This document shows positions 7,076 through 15,274 of a stretch of DNA of 64,000 bases, one piece after another. The position numbers and the translations under genes were made by a program. Source of the stretch: CAIVAT01 sp037141055 (lineage in GTDB: Bacteria; Bacteroidota; Bacteroidia; Bacteroidales; FEN-979); the NCBI GenBank assembly GCA_037141055.1, contig JBAXDH010000001.1:1-64000 (forward strand), in the 5' to 3' direction. The notes beneath the pieces were generated by a model. The model was not told the origin of the DNA. It saw only the letters and a program-made list of their open reading frames with translations, and did not search any database. The stretch's first letter is position 1. Each line of letters begins with the position of its first letter.

Positions 7076-7957
7076 ATGTCACACAAAGCAGGTTTTGTCT
7101 CCATCATCGGGTATCCGAATGTTGGAAAATCAACCCTTATGAATGCCTTACTCGGTGAACGTCTTTCGATTATCACACCTAAGGCACAAACGACCCGTCA
7201 CCGGATTATGGGGATTTTCAGCGCCGATGATTACCAGATCGTTTATTCCGACACCCCCGGTGTTATCAATCCGCATTATAAATTGCACCGGGCCATGATG
7301 TCAGCTGTGTTTTCAGCACTGGATGATGCCGACGTGATCCTGCTGGTAACAGAGCCTGGCAATGATTTTCACCAGGAAGATATTTTACGGAAACTGAAAG
7401 AATCGACTTCCCCTGTGATCGTGGTCATCAATAAAATAGACCTCGGGAACATGGAGGTTCTTGAAACTGAGGTGGCAAAATGGATGCAGATCATGGAGAA
7501 AGCAACTGTTCTGCCGGTTTCAGCACTGCACAAACTCAATCTTGACCAGGTTTTCAAGGCGATTCTTCATTTCCTGCCCGAATCACCGGCATTTTACCCC
7601 AAAGATGAACTGACCGACCGCAGCCAGCGGTTTTTTGTCTCGGAGATCATCCGGGAGAAAATCCTGCTGAATTTTTCACAGGAAGTTCCTTATTCGACGG
7701 AGGTTGCCGTGGAATCGTTCAAGGAGGAAATCCATCTTACCCGCATCACGGCAACCATATACGTGTCAAGGGAAACCCAGAAGGGGATTCTGCTGGGTCA
7801 CCAGGGGGCGGCAATTAAAAAACTCGGTACGGATGCGCGGAAGGATATCGAAGCATTCCTGGGTAAACATATTTTTCTCGAATTACGCGTGAAGGTTGCC
7901 AAGGACTGGCGGGAAGATGACCGGGCGCTTAAGAGATTTGGGTACTCCGTTGAATAG
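7076..7957 (+). CDS. era: GTPase Era
   Basis: Era binds 16S rRNA near its 3' end and takes part in 30S ribosome maturation. The 293-aa protein is of normal length. The GTPase domain has GYPNVGKST (G1), DTPG (G3) and NKID (G4). The C-terminal KH domain carries LLGHQGAAIKKLG, the RNA-binding GxxG-type loop, and the usual ending LRVKVAKDWREDD. The ATG at 7076 directly precedes the conserved KAGFVSIIGYPN. It is followed by short repeats and then der, another ribosome-assembly GTPase on the same strand. Confidence 0.97.
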   Translation: MSHKAGFVSIIGYPNVGKSTLMNALLGERLSIITPKAQTTRHRIMGIFSADDYQIVYSDTPGVINPHYKLHRAMMSAVFSALDDADVILLVTEPGNDFHQEDILRKLKESTSPVIVVINKIDLGNMEVLETEVAKWMQIMEKATVLPVSALHKLNLDQVFKAILHFLPESPAFYPKDELTDRSQRFFVSEIIREKILLNFSQEVPYSTEVAVESFKEEIHLTRITATIYVSRETQKGILLGHQGAAIKKLGTDARKDIEAFLGKHIFLELRVKVAKDWREDDRALKRFGYSVE

Positions 7958-8002
7958 AATGCAAGCAATGCAAACAATGCAAACAATGAAAATAATGCAG
8001 AG
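7958..8002. repeat. Tandem 9-mer repeat
   Basis: Starting right after the era stop, five 9-base units follow: AATGCAAGC, AATGCAAAC (twice), AATGAAAAT and AATGCAGAG. Copies drift towards the 3' side. Confidence 0.75.
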
Positions 8003-8053
8003 ATGCAGGAAATAAAGGGAACCCAAAGAAAAAGGGGTCAGCAGTTTGTTGCA

Positions 8054-8109
8054 ATCACTTTATCACTTCATCACTTTATCACTTTATCACCTGATCACCT
8101 CATCACATT
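8054..8109. repeat. Tandem 8-mer repeat before der
   Basis: Seven 8-base units of the type ATCACTTT occur in a row, with variants ATCACTTC, ATCACCTG, ATCACCTC and ATCACATT. The array ends 13 bases before the der ATG and so occupies the der leader and possible promoter region. Slippage could change der expression, but no evidence for that is visible here. Confidence 0.8.
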
Positions 8110-8122
8110 AGAAACATAAATC

Positions 8123-9442
8123 ATGACAAATATCATTGCAATTGTTGGCCGTCCGAATGTTGGAAAATCAACCCTGTTCAACAGGTTATGCGGGGGGCGC
8201 GAGGCCATCGTTGATCCCACCAGCGGGGTGACCCGCGACCGGCATTACGGGCACGGAGACTGGAACGGGAAGTTTTATTCGGTCATCGATACCGGCGGCT
8301 ACGTTCACCAGTCGGGCGACATATTTGAAGATGAGATCAAGAAGCAGGTCAAACTGGCCATCGATGAATCGGATGTGATCCTCTTCATGGTGGATGCCAA
8401 GGAAGGGCTCACTGCCATGGATGAAGATGTTGCCAAAATGCTGCGCAGGTCGAAGAAACGTGTGCTGCTCCTGGCGAACAAGGTTGACAGTTACAAGATG
8501 ATCGACGACATTCACGAGTTTCACCGCCTCGGCCTGGGCGAGATCTACTCAATTGCCTCCACAAGCGGCAGCGGGACCGGTGATTTAATGGATGATGTTG
8601 TGAAGGGTTTCGTGGAGGTTGAGACAAATGTGGACAACCAGACGCCGCTCGACGATCTTCCAAAGATTGCCATCGTGGGCCGTCCGAATGCCGGGAAATC
8701 TTCACTGGTAAACATGCTGCTCGGCAACGACCGGAACATTGTCACCCCGATCCCGGGAACAACCAGGGATTCTATCCATACGCACTACCAGTACTTCGGG
8801 CTTGATTTTAACCTGATCGACACCGCAGGCATCCGGAAAAAAGCCAAGGTAACCGAAAATATCGAGTTCTATTCTGTGATGCGCGCCATCCGCTCCATCG
8901 AAAGCAGCGATGTCTGTATTTTAATGGTGGATGCCGAGCGTGGCTTTGAAGCCCAGGATCTCAATATTTTCTCCCTGATCGAAAAGAACCACAAAGGGGT
9001 GGTGATCGTGGTGAATAAATGGGACCTTGTTGAAAAGGAAACCAATACCCATAAATATTTCGAGGAGGCGATCCTCAACCAGATCAAGCCTTTCAGCGAT
9101 GTGCCGGTCGTCTTCACATCCGTGGTAACGAAGCAGCGCATTTTTAAAACCGTTGAAACGGCCATCCAGGTATTCAAAAACAGGTCGAAAAAAATCGGGA
9201 CATCTGCATTAAATGATTTTATCCTGCCGATCCTTGATGCCATGCCACCCCCGGTGACCAAGGGGAAATATGTAAAAATCAAATATGCCATGCAGTTGCC
9301 GACTGTTTTTCCATCCTTTGCATTTTTTTGTAACCATCCCCAATACATAAAGGATCCGTACAAGCGTTTTATTGAGAACAAGCTCCGGGAGAAATTTGAT
9401 TTCAACGGAGCTCCGATGGAAATTTATTTCCGGCAAAAATAA
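8123..9442 (+). CDS. der: Ribosome biogenesis GTPase Der
   Basis: Der (EngA) is a double-GTPase needed for 50S assembly. The 439-aa protein has two complete G domains. The first has GRPNVGKST, DTGG and NKVD. The second has GRPNAGKSS, DTAG and NKWD. A KH-like domain ends with NKLREKFDFNGAPMEIYFRQK, as usual. It is separated from era by two small tandem-repeat arrays. The S4-domain gene starts six bases after its stop, so der, the S4 gene and tonB probably form one transcript. Confidence 0.97.
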   Translation: MTNIIAIVGRPNVGKSTLFNRLCGGREAIVDPTSGVTRDRHYGHGDWNGKFYSVIDTGGYVHQSGDIFEDEIKKQVKLAIDESDVILFMVDAKEGLTAMDEDVAKMLRRSKKRVLLLANKVDSYKMIDDIHEFHRLGLGEIYSIASTSGSGTGDLMDDVVKGFVEVETNVDNQTPLDDLPKIAIVGRPNAGKSSLVNMLLGNDRNIVTPIPGTTRDSIHTHYQYFGLDFNLIDTAGIRKKAKVTENIEFYSVMRAIRSIESSDVCILMVDAERGFEAQDLNIFSLIEKNHKGVVIVVNKWDLVEKETNTHKYFEEAILNQIKPFSDVPVVFTSVVTKQRIFKTVETAIQVFKNRSKKIGTSALNDFILPILDAMPPPVTKGKYVKIKYAMQLPTVFPSFAFFCNHPQYIKDPYKRFIENKLREKFDFNGAPMEIYFRQK

Positions 9443-9448
9443 TTTTTA

Positions 9449-9835
9449 ATGGAGCCTGGGATCCGCATCGATAAATGGCTTTGGGCCGTCAGGATTTTCA
9501 AAACGAGAAGTCTCGCCTCGGAAGCCTGCCGGTCGGGGAAAGTGAAAATCCTGGATCATGCCGTGAAGCCGTCGAGGGATATAAAAAACGGGGAGGTAAT
9601 TTCAATATTCCTGCCACCGATAACCCGGACTGTCAAAATCCTTGCCCTCCTCGGGAACCGTGTTTCGGCGAAACTTGTACCGGATTTCATGGAAGATCTT
9701 ACACCGGAAGCCGAATATCAGAAACTTAAAAAGCCGGGGGAAGCGAATTTCGAATTCCGTGAACGCGGAATCGGGCGCCCCACCAAGCGTGAGCGCCGGG
9801 AAATTGAATTTCTAAAACTGTATCTCGACGAATGA
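9449..9835 (+). CDS. RNA-binding S4 domain protein (Hsp15-like)
   Basis: The 128-aa protein starts IRIDKWLWAVRIFKTRSLA, the classic S4 RNA-binding motif, and continues GKVKILDHAVKPSRDIKNGEVI, the rest of the S4 fold. The basic tail (RERGIGRPTKRERREIE) is typical of HslR/Hsp15-type proteins, which in E. coli rescue stalled 50S subunits carrying nascent chains. Whether the same role holds here is not shown. It lies six bases after der and overlaps the tonB-like gene by four bases (ATGA), so it is translationally coupled to both ribosome and envelope functions. Confidence 0.85.
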   Translation: MEPGIRIDKWLWAVRIFKTRSLASEACRSGKVKILDHAVKPSRDIKNGEVISIFLPPITRTVKILALLGNRVSAKLVPDFMEDLTPEAEYQKLKKPGEANFEFRERGIGRPTKRERREIEFLKLYLDE

Positions 9836-10617
9836 CAGGCGAACGCTTTCCGGGATTGGATGAACTGGCTTTTGAAGGCAGAAATAAGGCCTATGGTGCT
9901 TATTACTTCCGGAAGAGTTATCCGAAGCATTTGCTCATCTCGGTTGTTTCAGGGATCATCATCGTAACGCTTTCAGTGCTGGTTTCGTGGCTGACATACT
10001 ATTTTGAACCCGCCGGGCTGGTTGAAGGGGAAGTGCTGTACGACATGGAATACTATAGCATGAGTGCCCCGCCGGATGATGAAACCAGCAAGGTTGCCAT
10101 GGCATTTGCGAAACCCGAGGAGGAAACACTGAAGGTGCCGGTGGTGACGGATTCGGTGCGCAGGGAAGAACCGAAACCAATCACTGAAACCCCTGAAAAA
10201 CCCGATGATGTGAAGTCAAATACCGACTCGGCAGCAAAACCCGGGGGTTCGGGGCTGGGAGAAGGAGTGGGGGAGGATACAGGACTTGCCACCAACATCG
10301 ATGTTTATCCGCGCTACCCCGGCGGCGATGATGCCAGGCTGTTTTACCTCCGCCGGCAGGTCAGGTATCCTGAAGCAGCTTTGAAAGCGCAGATCCAGGG
10401 CGTGGTAAAAGTAACATTTGTTGTTGAAATTGACGGTACAATCTCCCATGTGGAGGTCGCCAACCGCATTGGCGGCGGATGCGATGAAGAGGCGATCAGG
10501 GTGACGAAGGAGATGCCCCGCTGGGATCCTGCAAAACGAAACGGACGCCCGGTGCGTTTCCTCGTCCGGATGCCCATCCTTTTCCGGATCCCGGGAAAAA
10601 CGGCCATAGGGAAATAA
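9832..10617 (+). CDS. Energy transducer TonB
   Basis: TonB passes proton-motive force from ExbBD to outer-membrane receptors. The 261-aa protein has a cytoplasmic N-terminus (FEGRNKAYGAYYFRKSY, common in Bacteroidota TonB), one membrane helix at about residues 34-56, an acidic/Pro-rich periplasmic linker and the C-terminal TonB domain. That domain begins around YPRYPGGDDARLFYLRRQV and includes VRYPEAALKAQIQGVVKVTFVV and ending MPRWDPAKRNGRPV. No exbB or exbD lies nearby. The start overlaps the S4 gene, and a strong terminator follows. Confidence 0.93.
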   Translation: MTGERFPGLDELAFEGRNKAYGAYYFRKSYPKHLLISVVSGIIIVTLSVLVSWLTYYFEPAGLVEGEVLYDMEYYSMSAPPDDETSKVAMAFAKPEEETLKVPVVTDSVRREEPKPITETPEKPDDVKSNTDSAAKPGGSGLGEGVGEDTGLATNIDVYPRYPGGDDARLFYLRRQVRYPEAALKAQIQGVVKVTFVVEIDGTISHVEVANRIGGGCDEEAIRVTKEMPRWDPAKRNGRPVRFLVRMPILFRIPGKTAIGK

Positions 10618-10642
10618 AAAAAGAGGCGGGAAGCCTCTTTTT
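10614..10642. terminator. Bidirectional terminator
   Basis: A 10-bp stem (AAAAAGAGGC pairing with GCCTCTTTTT) with a five-base loop lies between convergent genes: the TonB gene on the + strand and the small Cys-rich gene on the minus strand. A/T runs on both sides let it work in both directions. Confidence 0.85.
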
Positions 10643-10661
10643 CATTCTGATAAAAATAGGA

Positions 10662-10907
10662 TTATTTCTTTTCAGGAGCAGTTGTTGCAGGAGCAGCTTT
10701 TTTGCTGTCTTTTGCGCAACAGCTCGAACCTTTTTTGGCTTCGCTGCACGACGCTTTGGTTTTCTTGTCGCAACCGGCTTTTTCGTCTTTGGAACATTCT
10801 TTTTTATCGCCGGATTTTGCAGCTTTATCCTGTGTTTGAGGTGTCTGGGCAAAAGTTAATCCTGCAAACAGAACAACTGCTGAGAATAACAAAACAACTT
10901 TTTTCAT
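10662..10907 (-). CDS. Small secreted Cys- and Lys-rich protein
   Basis: The 81-aa protein has a clear signal peptide (MKKVVLLFSAVVLFAGLTFA, cleavage after AQ-type end). The rest is hydrophilic, Lys-rich and has six cysteines, in ECSKD, AGCDK, ASCSE and SSCCAK contexts. This suggests metal binding or disulfide formation in the periplasm. I do not recognise a family. The 40424-40852 gene encodes a longer secreted protein with a similar CCAK-containing Cys-rich end, so the two may be distant relatives. A -7 element lies at 10951-10958. Confidence 0.75.
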   Translation of the reverse strand: MKKVVLLFSAVVLFAGLTFAQTPQTQDKAAKSGDKKECSKDEKAGCDKKTKASCSEAKKGSSCCAKDSKKAAPATTAPEKK

Positions 10908-10950
10908 GGTATCAGGGTTTAGTTAAAGTGATAACTTATTTAGAATACTG

Positions 10951-10958
10951 CAAAATTA
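10951..10958 (-). promoter_or_regulatory. Predicted promoter of the Cys-rich gene
   Basis: On the minus strand this reads TAATTTTG, matching TAnnTTTG, about 44 bases before the ATG at 10907. Confidence 0.5.
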
Positions 10959-11029
10959 CATCAAGTTTTTAATATAAACAACGCCTGCCTGTTAATTTAT
11001 TGTTAAGGGCGTAAAGGTTTTTACAGAGC

Positions 11030-11482
11030 CTATTCTTTATCACGGGTATCGATGATGATGGTGACAGGACCATCATTCAGCAGGTTCACTTTCATCATGG
11101 CGCCAAATTTTCCGGTTTGGACTTTTTTCCCCAGGAGGTGCTCGGCCGAGCGGATAAACGCTTCATACAGCGGGATGGCGGTTGCAGTCCCGGCGGCCCG
11201 GATATAGGAGGGCCGGTTCCCTTTTTTTGTGCTGGCATGAAGGGTAAACTGGCTGACGATCAGCAAATCACCCCCGGTTTCGAGGAGGGAACAGTTCATG
11301 ACCCCGTTCGGGTCGTTGAAGATCCTTAAATTAGCTATTTTGGCGCTTAACCATTCAATGTCGGGGTTCCCGTCGCATTCCTCAATTCCCAGGAAAACCA
11401 GTAAACCCTGGTCAATCTGGCCCGAAATTTCAGTCCCGATGGTGACCGATGCCTGTGTAACCCGTTGAATGACTGCCCGCAA
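11030..11482 (-). CDS. dtd: D-aminoacyl-tRNA deacylase
   Basis: Dtd removes D-amino acids (and glycine) mischarged on tRNA. The 150-aa protein is standard length and starts MRAVIQRVTQASVTI. It contains the SQFTL motif (SQFTLHAST), the RPSYIRAAG segment, and the Gly-cisPro-type motif (NDGPVTI) near the C-terminus that rejects L-aminoacyl ends. It stands alone between the Cys-rich gene and the divergent pdxJ. A TAnnTTTG element lies at 11526-11533 on its strand. Confidence 0.95.
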   Translation of the reverse strand: MRAVIQRVTQASVTIGTEISGQIDQGLLVFLGIEECDGNPDIEWLSAKIANLRIFNDPNGVMNCSLLETGGDLLIVSQFTLHASTKKGNRPSYIRAAGTATAIPLYEAFIRSAEHLLGKKVQTGKFGAMMKVNLLNDGPVTIIIDTRDKE

Positions 11483-11525
11483 TGGTTATTTTTTATTTCA
11501 GAGAAACGCAACGTCGCGCCGTTGT

Positions 11526-11533
11526 CAAAAATA
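11526..11533 (-). promoter_or_regulatory. Predicted dtd promoter (-7 element)
   Basis: On the minus strand this reads TATTTTTG, matching TAnnTTTG, about 44 bases before the dtd ATG. Confidence 0.5.
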
Positions 11534-11589
11534 GAAAAAAGCCGGTTACATTGCCCGGTTGCTTTATTTTTTGCATGCATTTTTTGCAT

Positions 11590-11618
11590 TTTGACGTTTC
11601 ATTTTTATCGTAGCTTTG
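11590..11618 (+). promoter_or_regulatory. Predicted pdxJ promoter (-33 and -7 elements)
   Basis: TTTG at 11590-11593 and TAGCTTTG at 11611-11618 are 17 bases apart, close to Bacteroidota promoter spacing. The pdxJ ATG at 11636 follows by 17 bases. This supports the short reading over the 57-codon longer open frame. Confidence 0.6.
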
Positions 11619-11635
11619 CACCATACAATCGGAAA

Positions 11636-12352
11636 ATGACCAAACTGAGCGTCAATATCAACAAAATAGCGACTCTTCGGAATGCACGCGGGGGCGATCT
11701 GCCAAATGTGGTGCGTACCGCCCTGAACTGCGAGCGCTTCGGAGCCCAGGGAATCACGGTTCATCCCCGGCCGGATGAGCGGCACATAACCTATAAGGAT
11801 GTTCTGGATCTGAAACCGGTGCTGACTACTGAATTTAATATCGAGGGTTACCCGTCGCGGTCATTCATCGACCTGGTGATCAGCGTGAAGCCGGCACAGG
11901 TTACCCTGGTTCCTGATCCTCCGGGAGTTCTCACATCAAATGCCGGATGGGATACTGTTCAGCATGAGTCATTTTTGCGGTCGGTCGTAGAGGAGTTTCA
12001 TCAGCACGGAATCCGTACATCCATTTTTATTGAAACAGACCACGCAATGATCCGGAATGCCAGAAAAACAGGGACCGACCGGATTGAACTTTACACGGAG
12101 TTCTATGCAAGGAATTATCCGTCGGGGCGGGAAGAGGCGGTCAGACCATTTGTAAGCGCGGCGGTCACGGCAATGGAAGCAGGGCTGGGCATCAATGCAG
12201 GCCATGATCTCAACCTTGAAAATCTGAAGTTTTTTGCGGCGACCGTGCCCGGGTTGCTTGAAGTCTCCATCGGCCATGCCCTGATCTGCGATGCCCTCAA
12301 TTTCGGCCTGGAAAACACGATACAATTGTACCGGCGGCAGTTACAGAAATAA
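11636..12352 (+). CDS. pdxJ: Pyridoxine 5'-phosphate synthase PdxJ
   Basis: PdxJ makes pyridoxine 5'-phosphate from 1-deoxyxylulose 5-phosphate and 3-hydroxy-1-aminoacetone phosphate, the last ring-forming step of the DXP-dependent vitamin B6 route. The 238-aa protein starts LSVNINKIATLRNARGG. It includes TVHPRPDERHI, a phosphate- and substrate-binding segment, and INAGHDLNLENL and SIGHALICDAL near the end, all diagnostic. The frame is open for 57 codons upstream, but the start at 11636 fits both family length and the promoter. PLP-dependent enzymes occur elsewhere in the window (cysteine synthase, aminomutase, SPT-like). Confidence 0.96.
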   Translation: MTKLSVNINKIATLRNARGGDLPNVVRTALNCERFGAQGITVHPRPDERHITYKDVLDLKPVLTTEFNIEGYPSRSFIDLVISVKPAQVTLVPDPPGVLTSNAGWDTVQHESFLRSVVEEFHQHGIRTSIFIETDHAMIRNARKTGTDRIELYTEFYARNYPSGREEAVRPFVSAAVTAMEAGLGINAGHDLNLENLKFFAATVPGLLEVSIGHALICDALNFGLENTIQLYRRQLQK

Positions 12353-12374
12353 CATACGATATCAGAATCACCAC

Positions 12375-13628
12375 GTGCAAAACATAAAACCGGCATTATT
12401 CGCAGCATTCATGTTACTGGGTTCATTCACAGGCTATTCCGAAAAAAAACCGGGCAGCCTGGAAAAGAAAGCATCGGAGATCCACCAGGCCGTTCTTACC
12501 CTCGATTCACACACGGACACACCCCTGCAGATGGTTCAGAAGGGGTTCGACATATCGGTAAGCCATGATGCGCGCAGGGACCATTCAAAAATCGATTTTC
12601 CGAGGATGAAGGAAGGCGGTCTTGACGGGGCGTTTTTCGGTGTGTTCGTTGCACAGGGGCCCCGGAATCCGGAAGCGTTCGAAAAGGTGAGACTGAGGAC
12701 CATCATGCTGTTTGATACCATCGCCGCCGCAGTTGGAAGGAACCGGAATCTTGCGGAACTGGCAGTCAACCCGGGTGATGCGATCCGGATTAAAAAAAGC
12801 GGGAAGCGTTCGGTTTTCATCGGGATTGAGAACGGGTATGCCATCGGCAAAGACCTGTCGCTCATCAGCACCTATTATCTGAGGGGTGCCCGGTATATTA
12901 CACTCTGCCATACGAAGAACAATGATATTTGCGATTCATCGACCGACAGCACCGAAAACAAAGGGCTCAGCCAGTTCGGTTATGAAGTGGTGCAGGAAAT
13001 GAACCATGTGGGAATGATGGTCGACGTTTCCCATATTTCCGACAAGGCGCTCACCGATGTGCTTGCATTTACAAAGGCACCGGTCATCGCATCCCACTCC
13101 TGTGCAAAGGCTCTCTGCAACAACCCGAGGAACCTCAGCGACCTGTTGCTGAAGGAAATTGCACGAAATGGCGGCGTTGTTCAAATGTGCATCCTGAGTG
13201 ATTACGTGAAAACCCCGGTACCCAACCACGCGAGGGATTCTGCAAGGGCCTCGGTACGGAAAAAATACCATGACTTTGACGGTTTGAATGAAGAAGAGAT
13301 GAAAATTGCCAGGAAGGAATGGAATGCCGTCGGCGACCGTTATCCCCAGGTACTGGCCACGGTGTCGGATGTTGTTGATCATATCGACCATATTGTTAAG
13401 GTAGCAGGAATTGACCATGTAGGTATCGGGACCGACTTTGATGGTGATGGCGGTGTGGATGGATGCTACGATGTGAGCGAAATGAAAAACATCACCGTTG
13501 AACTCGTAAAACGCGGGTACTCAAAGAATGAGATCCGGAAGATATGGGGAGGAAACCTCATGCGGGTCATGCGCAGGACCGATAACGTTTCCAGGAAATA
13601 CAAGCTCAGCTGCCGCTGCAACGGGTAA
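12375..13628 (+). CDS. Peptidase M19 (membrane dipeptidase family)
   Basis: This is a zinc-dependent dipeptidase. The mature part carries LDSHTDTP (HxD metal ligands), ENGYAIG with the bridging glutamate, HSCAKALCNNPRNLSD with His ligands, and GIGTDFDGDGG near the C-terminus. A likely start is GTG at 12375, giving MQNIKPALFAAFMLLGSFTGYS as a signal peptide, so the enzyme would be periplasmic. The open frame begins earlier at 12291, but that part overlaps pdxJ and is not conserved. The GTG lies 22 bases after the pdxJ stop, so the two may be cotranscribed. The substrate is probably dipeptides, possibly D- or dehydropeptides. Confidence 0.9.
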   Translation: MQNIKPALFAAFMLLGSFTGYSEKKPGSLEKKASEIHQAVLTLDSHTDTPLQMVQKGFDISVSHDARRDHSKIDFPRMKEGGLDGAFFGVFVAQGPRNPEAFEKVRLRTIMLFDTIAAAVGRNRNLAELAVNPGDAIRIKKSGKRSVFIGIENGYAIGKDLSLISTYYLRGARYITLCHTKNNDICDSSTDSTENKGLSQFGYEVVQEMNHVGMMVDVSHISDKALTDVLAFTKAPVIASHSCAKALCNNPRNLSDLLLKEIARNGGVVQMCILSDYVKTPVPNHARDSARASVRKKYHDFDGLNEEEMKIARKEWNAVGDRYPQVLATVSDVVDHIDHIVKVAGIDHVGIGTDFDGDGGVDGCYDVSEMKNITVELVKRGYSKNEIRKIWGGNLMRVMRRTDNVSRKYKLSCRCNG

Positions 13629-13714
13629 ACCAAATACATTCCGGCGTTTTCCGGGCTGGCGTACATTATTGATTTGACAATGCTCCCAAACAGGAAACAC
13701 TAAAAATAACAGGT

Positions 13715-14284
13715 ATGGAAACTTATAAGCAACCTCCCCCGAAAGAAGGATTTATTATTGTAAAAAGTTTTTGGTCAAGGCCCGCAGTTCGCTTCGGCTT
13801 TACATTTGTAGCGGGTATTTTTTTGGGATTCATGATTTTCAGCTTCCTGAAGGCTGATTTCATCGGATCCGGTGCCCCGCAGGCTGAGATGAAGGGCACG
13901 ATGTACAATTCCGGTTCGTTCGACAACATGAAAACGGCGGATGTGGTGCAATATGAAACTCCGGCGGTAAAGGCCCTTTTCAATGTGCGCTATTCATCCC
14001 AGATCGTTGAGGTAAGGGTGGACCTGTCTTCGGACGATTTTTTAAAAGCAACCATAGAATTCGATTATAACAACTTTGTCGTGCTGAACGTGCAGAATGT
14101 AAGCGTGAATGCACAGTCAGCAGCCATAGCCGCCGGCAATTTCATCCAGATGAACAATGTGGGGGATAATAAGTATATTTTTCAGTTGTTGAACAAAAAC
14201 AGCCTGTCCCATAATCTGAATGTGAAAATCTATCAGAACAATTCACCCATTTATCAGAATTCAATCCAGGTAAATAAAGAATAA
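13715..14284 (+). CDS. Hypothetical single-pass membrane protein, 189 aa
   Basis: I do not recognise a family. The N-terminal 25 residues are cytoplasmic and charged, and one membrane helix lies at about 27-46 (FGFTFVAGIFLGFMIFSFL). The rest is probably periplasmic and beta-rich (VEVRVDLSSDDFLKATIEFDY and FVVLNVQNVSV), resembling a small beta-sandwich. It ends with NSIQVNKE. It is 16 bases upstream of the adenosine-deaminase-like gene, so the two may share a transcript. The topology resembles anti-sigma or adhesin-like proteins, but no functional claim is made. Confidence 0.7.
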   Translation: METYKQPPPKEGFIIVKSFWSRPAVRFGFTFVAGIFLGFMIFSFLKADFIGSGAPQAEMKGTMYNSGSFDNMKTADVVQYETPAVKALFNVRYSSQIVEVRVDLSSDDFLKATIEFDYNNFVVLNVQNVSVNAQSAAIAAGNFIQMNNVGDNKYIFQLLNKNSLSHNLNVKIYQNNSPIYQNSIQVNKE

Positions 14285-14300
14285 CAAACCCGGGAAAAAT

Positions 14301-15224
14301 TTGACCACTGAATCCATTGACATCAAAGCATTCCGCTCCCTGCCCAAAAGCGATTTGCACAACCACTGCCTGCTGGGAGGCAAGCGATCGGTTATTGCAG
14401 CATTTTACGGCAGGAAGTTTGCGCCTTTTAAAGCAACGCAACCCGGCATTGGTGATCTGAACCGCTGGATCGGCTCGGAATTGCGCCCTTTTTTTCAATT
14501 GCCCGGGGCTTTCGGAAAAGCGGTGGAGGCAGCGTTCATCCAGGCAAAGTTTGATGGGGTGACGCGGCTTGAAATGAGCATTGACGTGATGTTTGGCAGC
14601 ATGTTCAATGTTCCGGCCGGGCAAGTTGTTGCCGCACTGGATCATTATCACAAGGCCATCGCTCTCGGAATCGAGTTCCTGCCGGAGTTGGGATTTCCAA
14701 GGAACAGGTCGCTGCGCACGCTGCTTTCCAACTTCGAGCCGTTCCTTGACTTCAATTATTTCAAATCGATTGATCTTTACGATGATGAATTTGCACAACC
14801 TGTCGAAAATTTCAGGGAATTATACCATTTTGCCCGGAAGGCCGGAATGAAATGCAAAGCCCATGCCGGCGAATTCGGTTCGGCCGATTCGGTGAGGAAG
14901 GCGGTGGAGATCCTTGAACTGGATGCCGTTCAGCACGGGATTGGTGCCGCCGGCAGTCCTGAAGTGATGAAATGGCTTGCCCTGAATAAAATACAGCTGA
15001 ATGTTTGCCCGACCAGCAATATCAGGTTGAAGCGGGTCAGGTCATTCAAAACCCATCCGGTAAGGATCCTTTTTGATAACGGGGTGAAGGTGACCGTAAA
15101 TACCGATGATGCCCTTGTTTTTGGTGACGGGGTTTCGGAACAATTTCTGAAATTATTTAAAGCCGGAGTTTTTAACCTGGAACAATTGAACCAGGTGCGG
15201 TTAAACGGAATCACCGGGCCCTGA
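14301..15224 (+). CDS. Adenosine deaminase family protein
   Basis: The family converts adenosine (or related purines) to inosine with one zinc ion. Key motifs are present: SDLHNHC (HxH zinc ligands), HAGEFGS (His and catalytic Glu), QHGIGA (catalytic His) and VTVNTDDAL (Asp ligand). At 307 aa it is somewhat shorter than most (330-350), mostly at the C-terminus. A TTG start at 14301 is used because the HxH motif lies only 20 residues further in and no ATG precedes it in frame. The next gene is a BMP-type binding lipoprotein, so purine nucleoside uptake and deamination may be linked. Related aminofutalosine or adenine deaminases are alternatives. Confidence 0.85.
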   Translation: MTTESIDIKAFRSLPKSDLHNHCLLGGKRSVIAAFYGRKFAPFKATQPGIGDLNRWIGSELRPFFQLPGAFGKAVEAAFIQAKFDGVTRLEMSIDVMFGSMFNVPAGQVVAALDHYHKAIALGIEFLPELGFPRNRSLRTLLSNFEPFLDFNYFKSIDLYDDEFAQPVENFRELYHFARKAGMKCKAHAGEFGSADSVRKAVEILELDAVQHGIGAAGSPEVMKWLALNKIQLNVCPTSNIRLKRVRSFKTHPVRILFDNGVKVTVNTDDALVFGDGVSEQFLKLFKAGVFNLEQLNQVRLNGITGP

Positions 15225-15274
15225 AAATGCATACATACATAGCTTGCAGATATGAAATTCTTAAAACCATAAAA

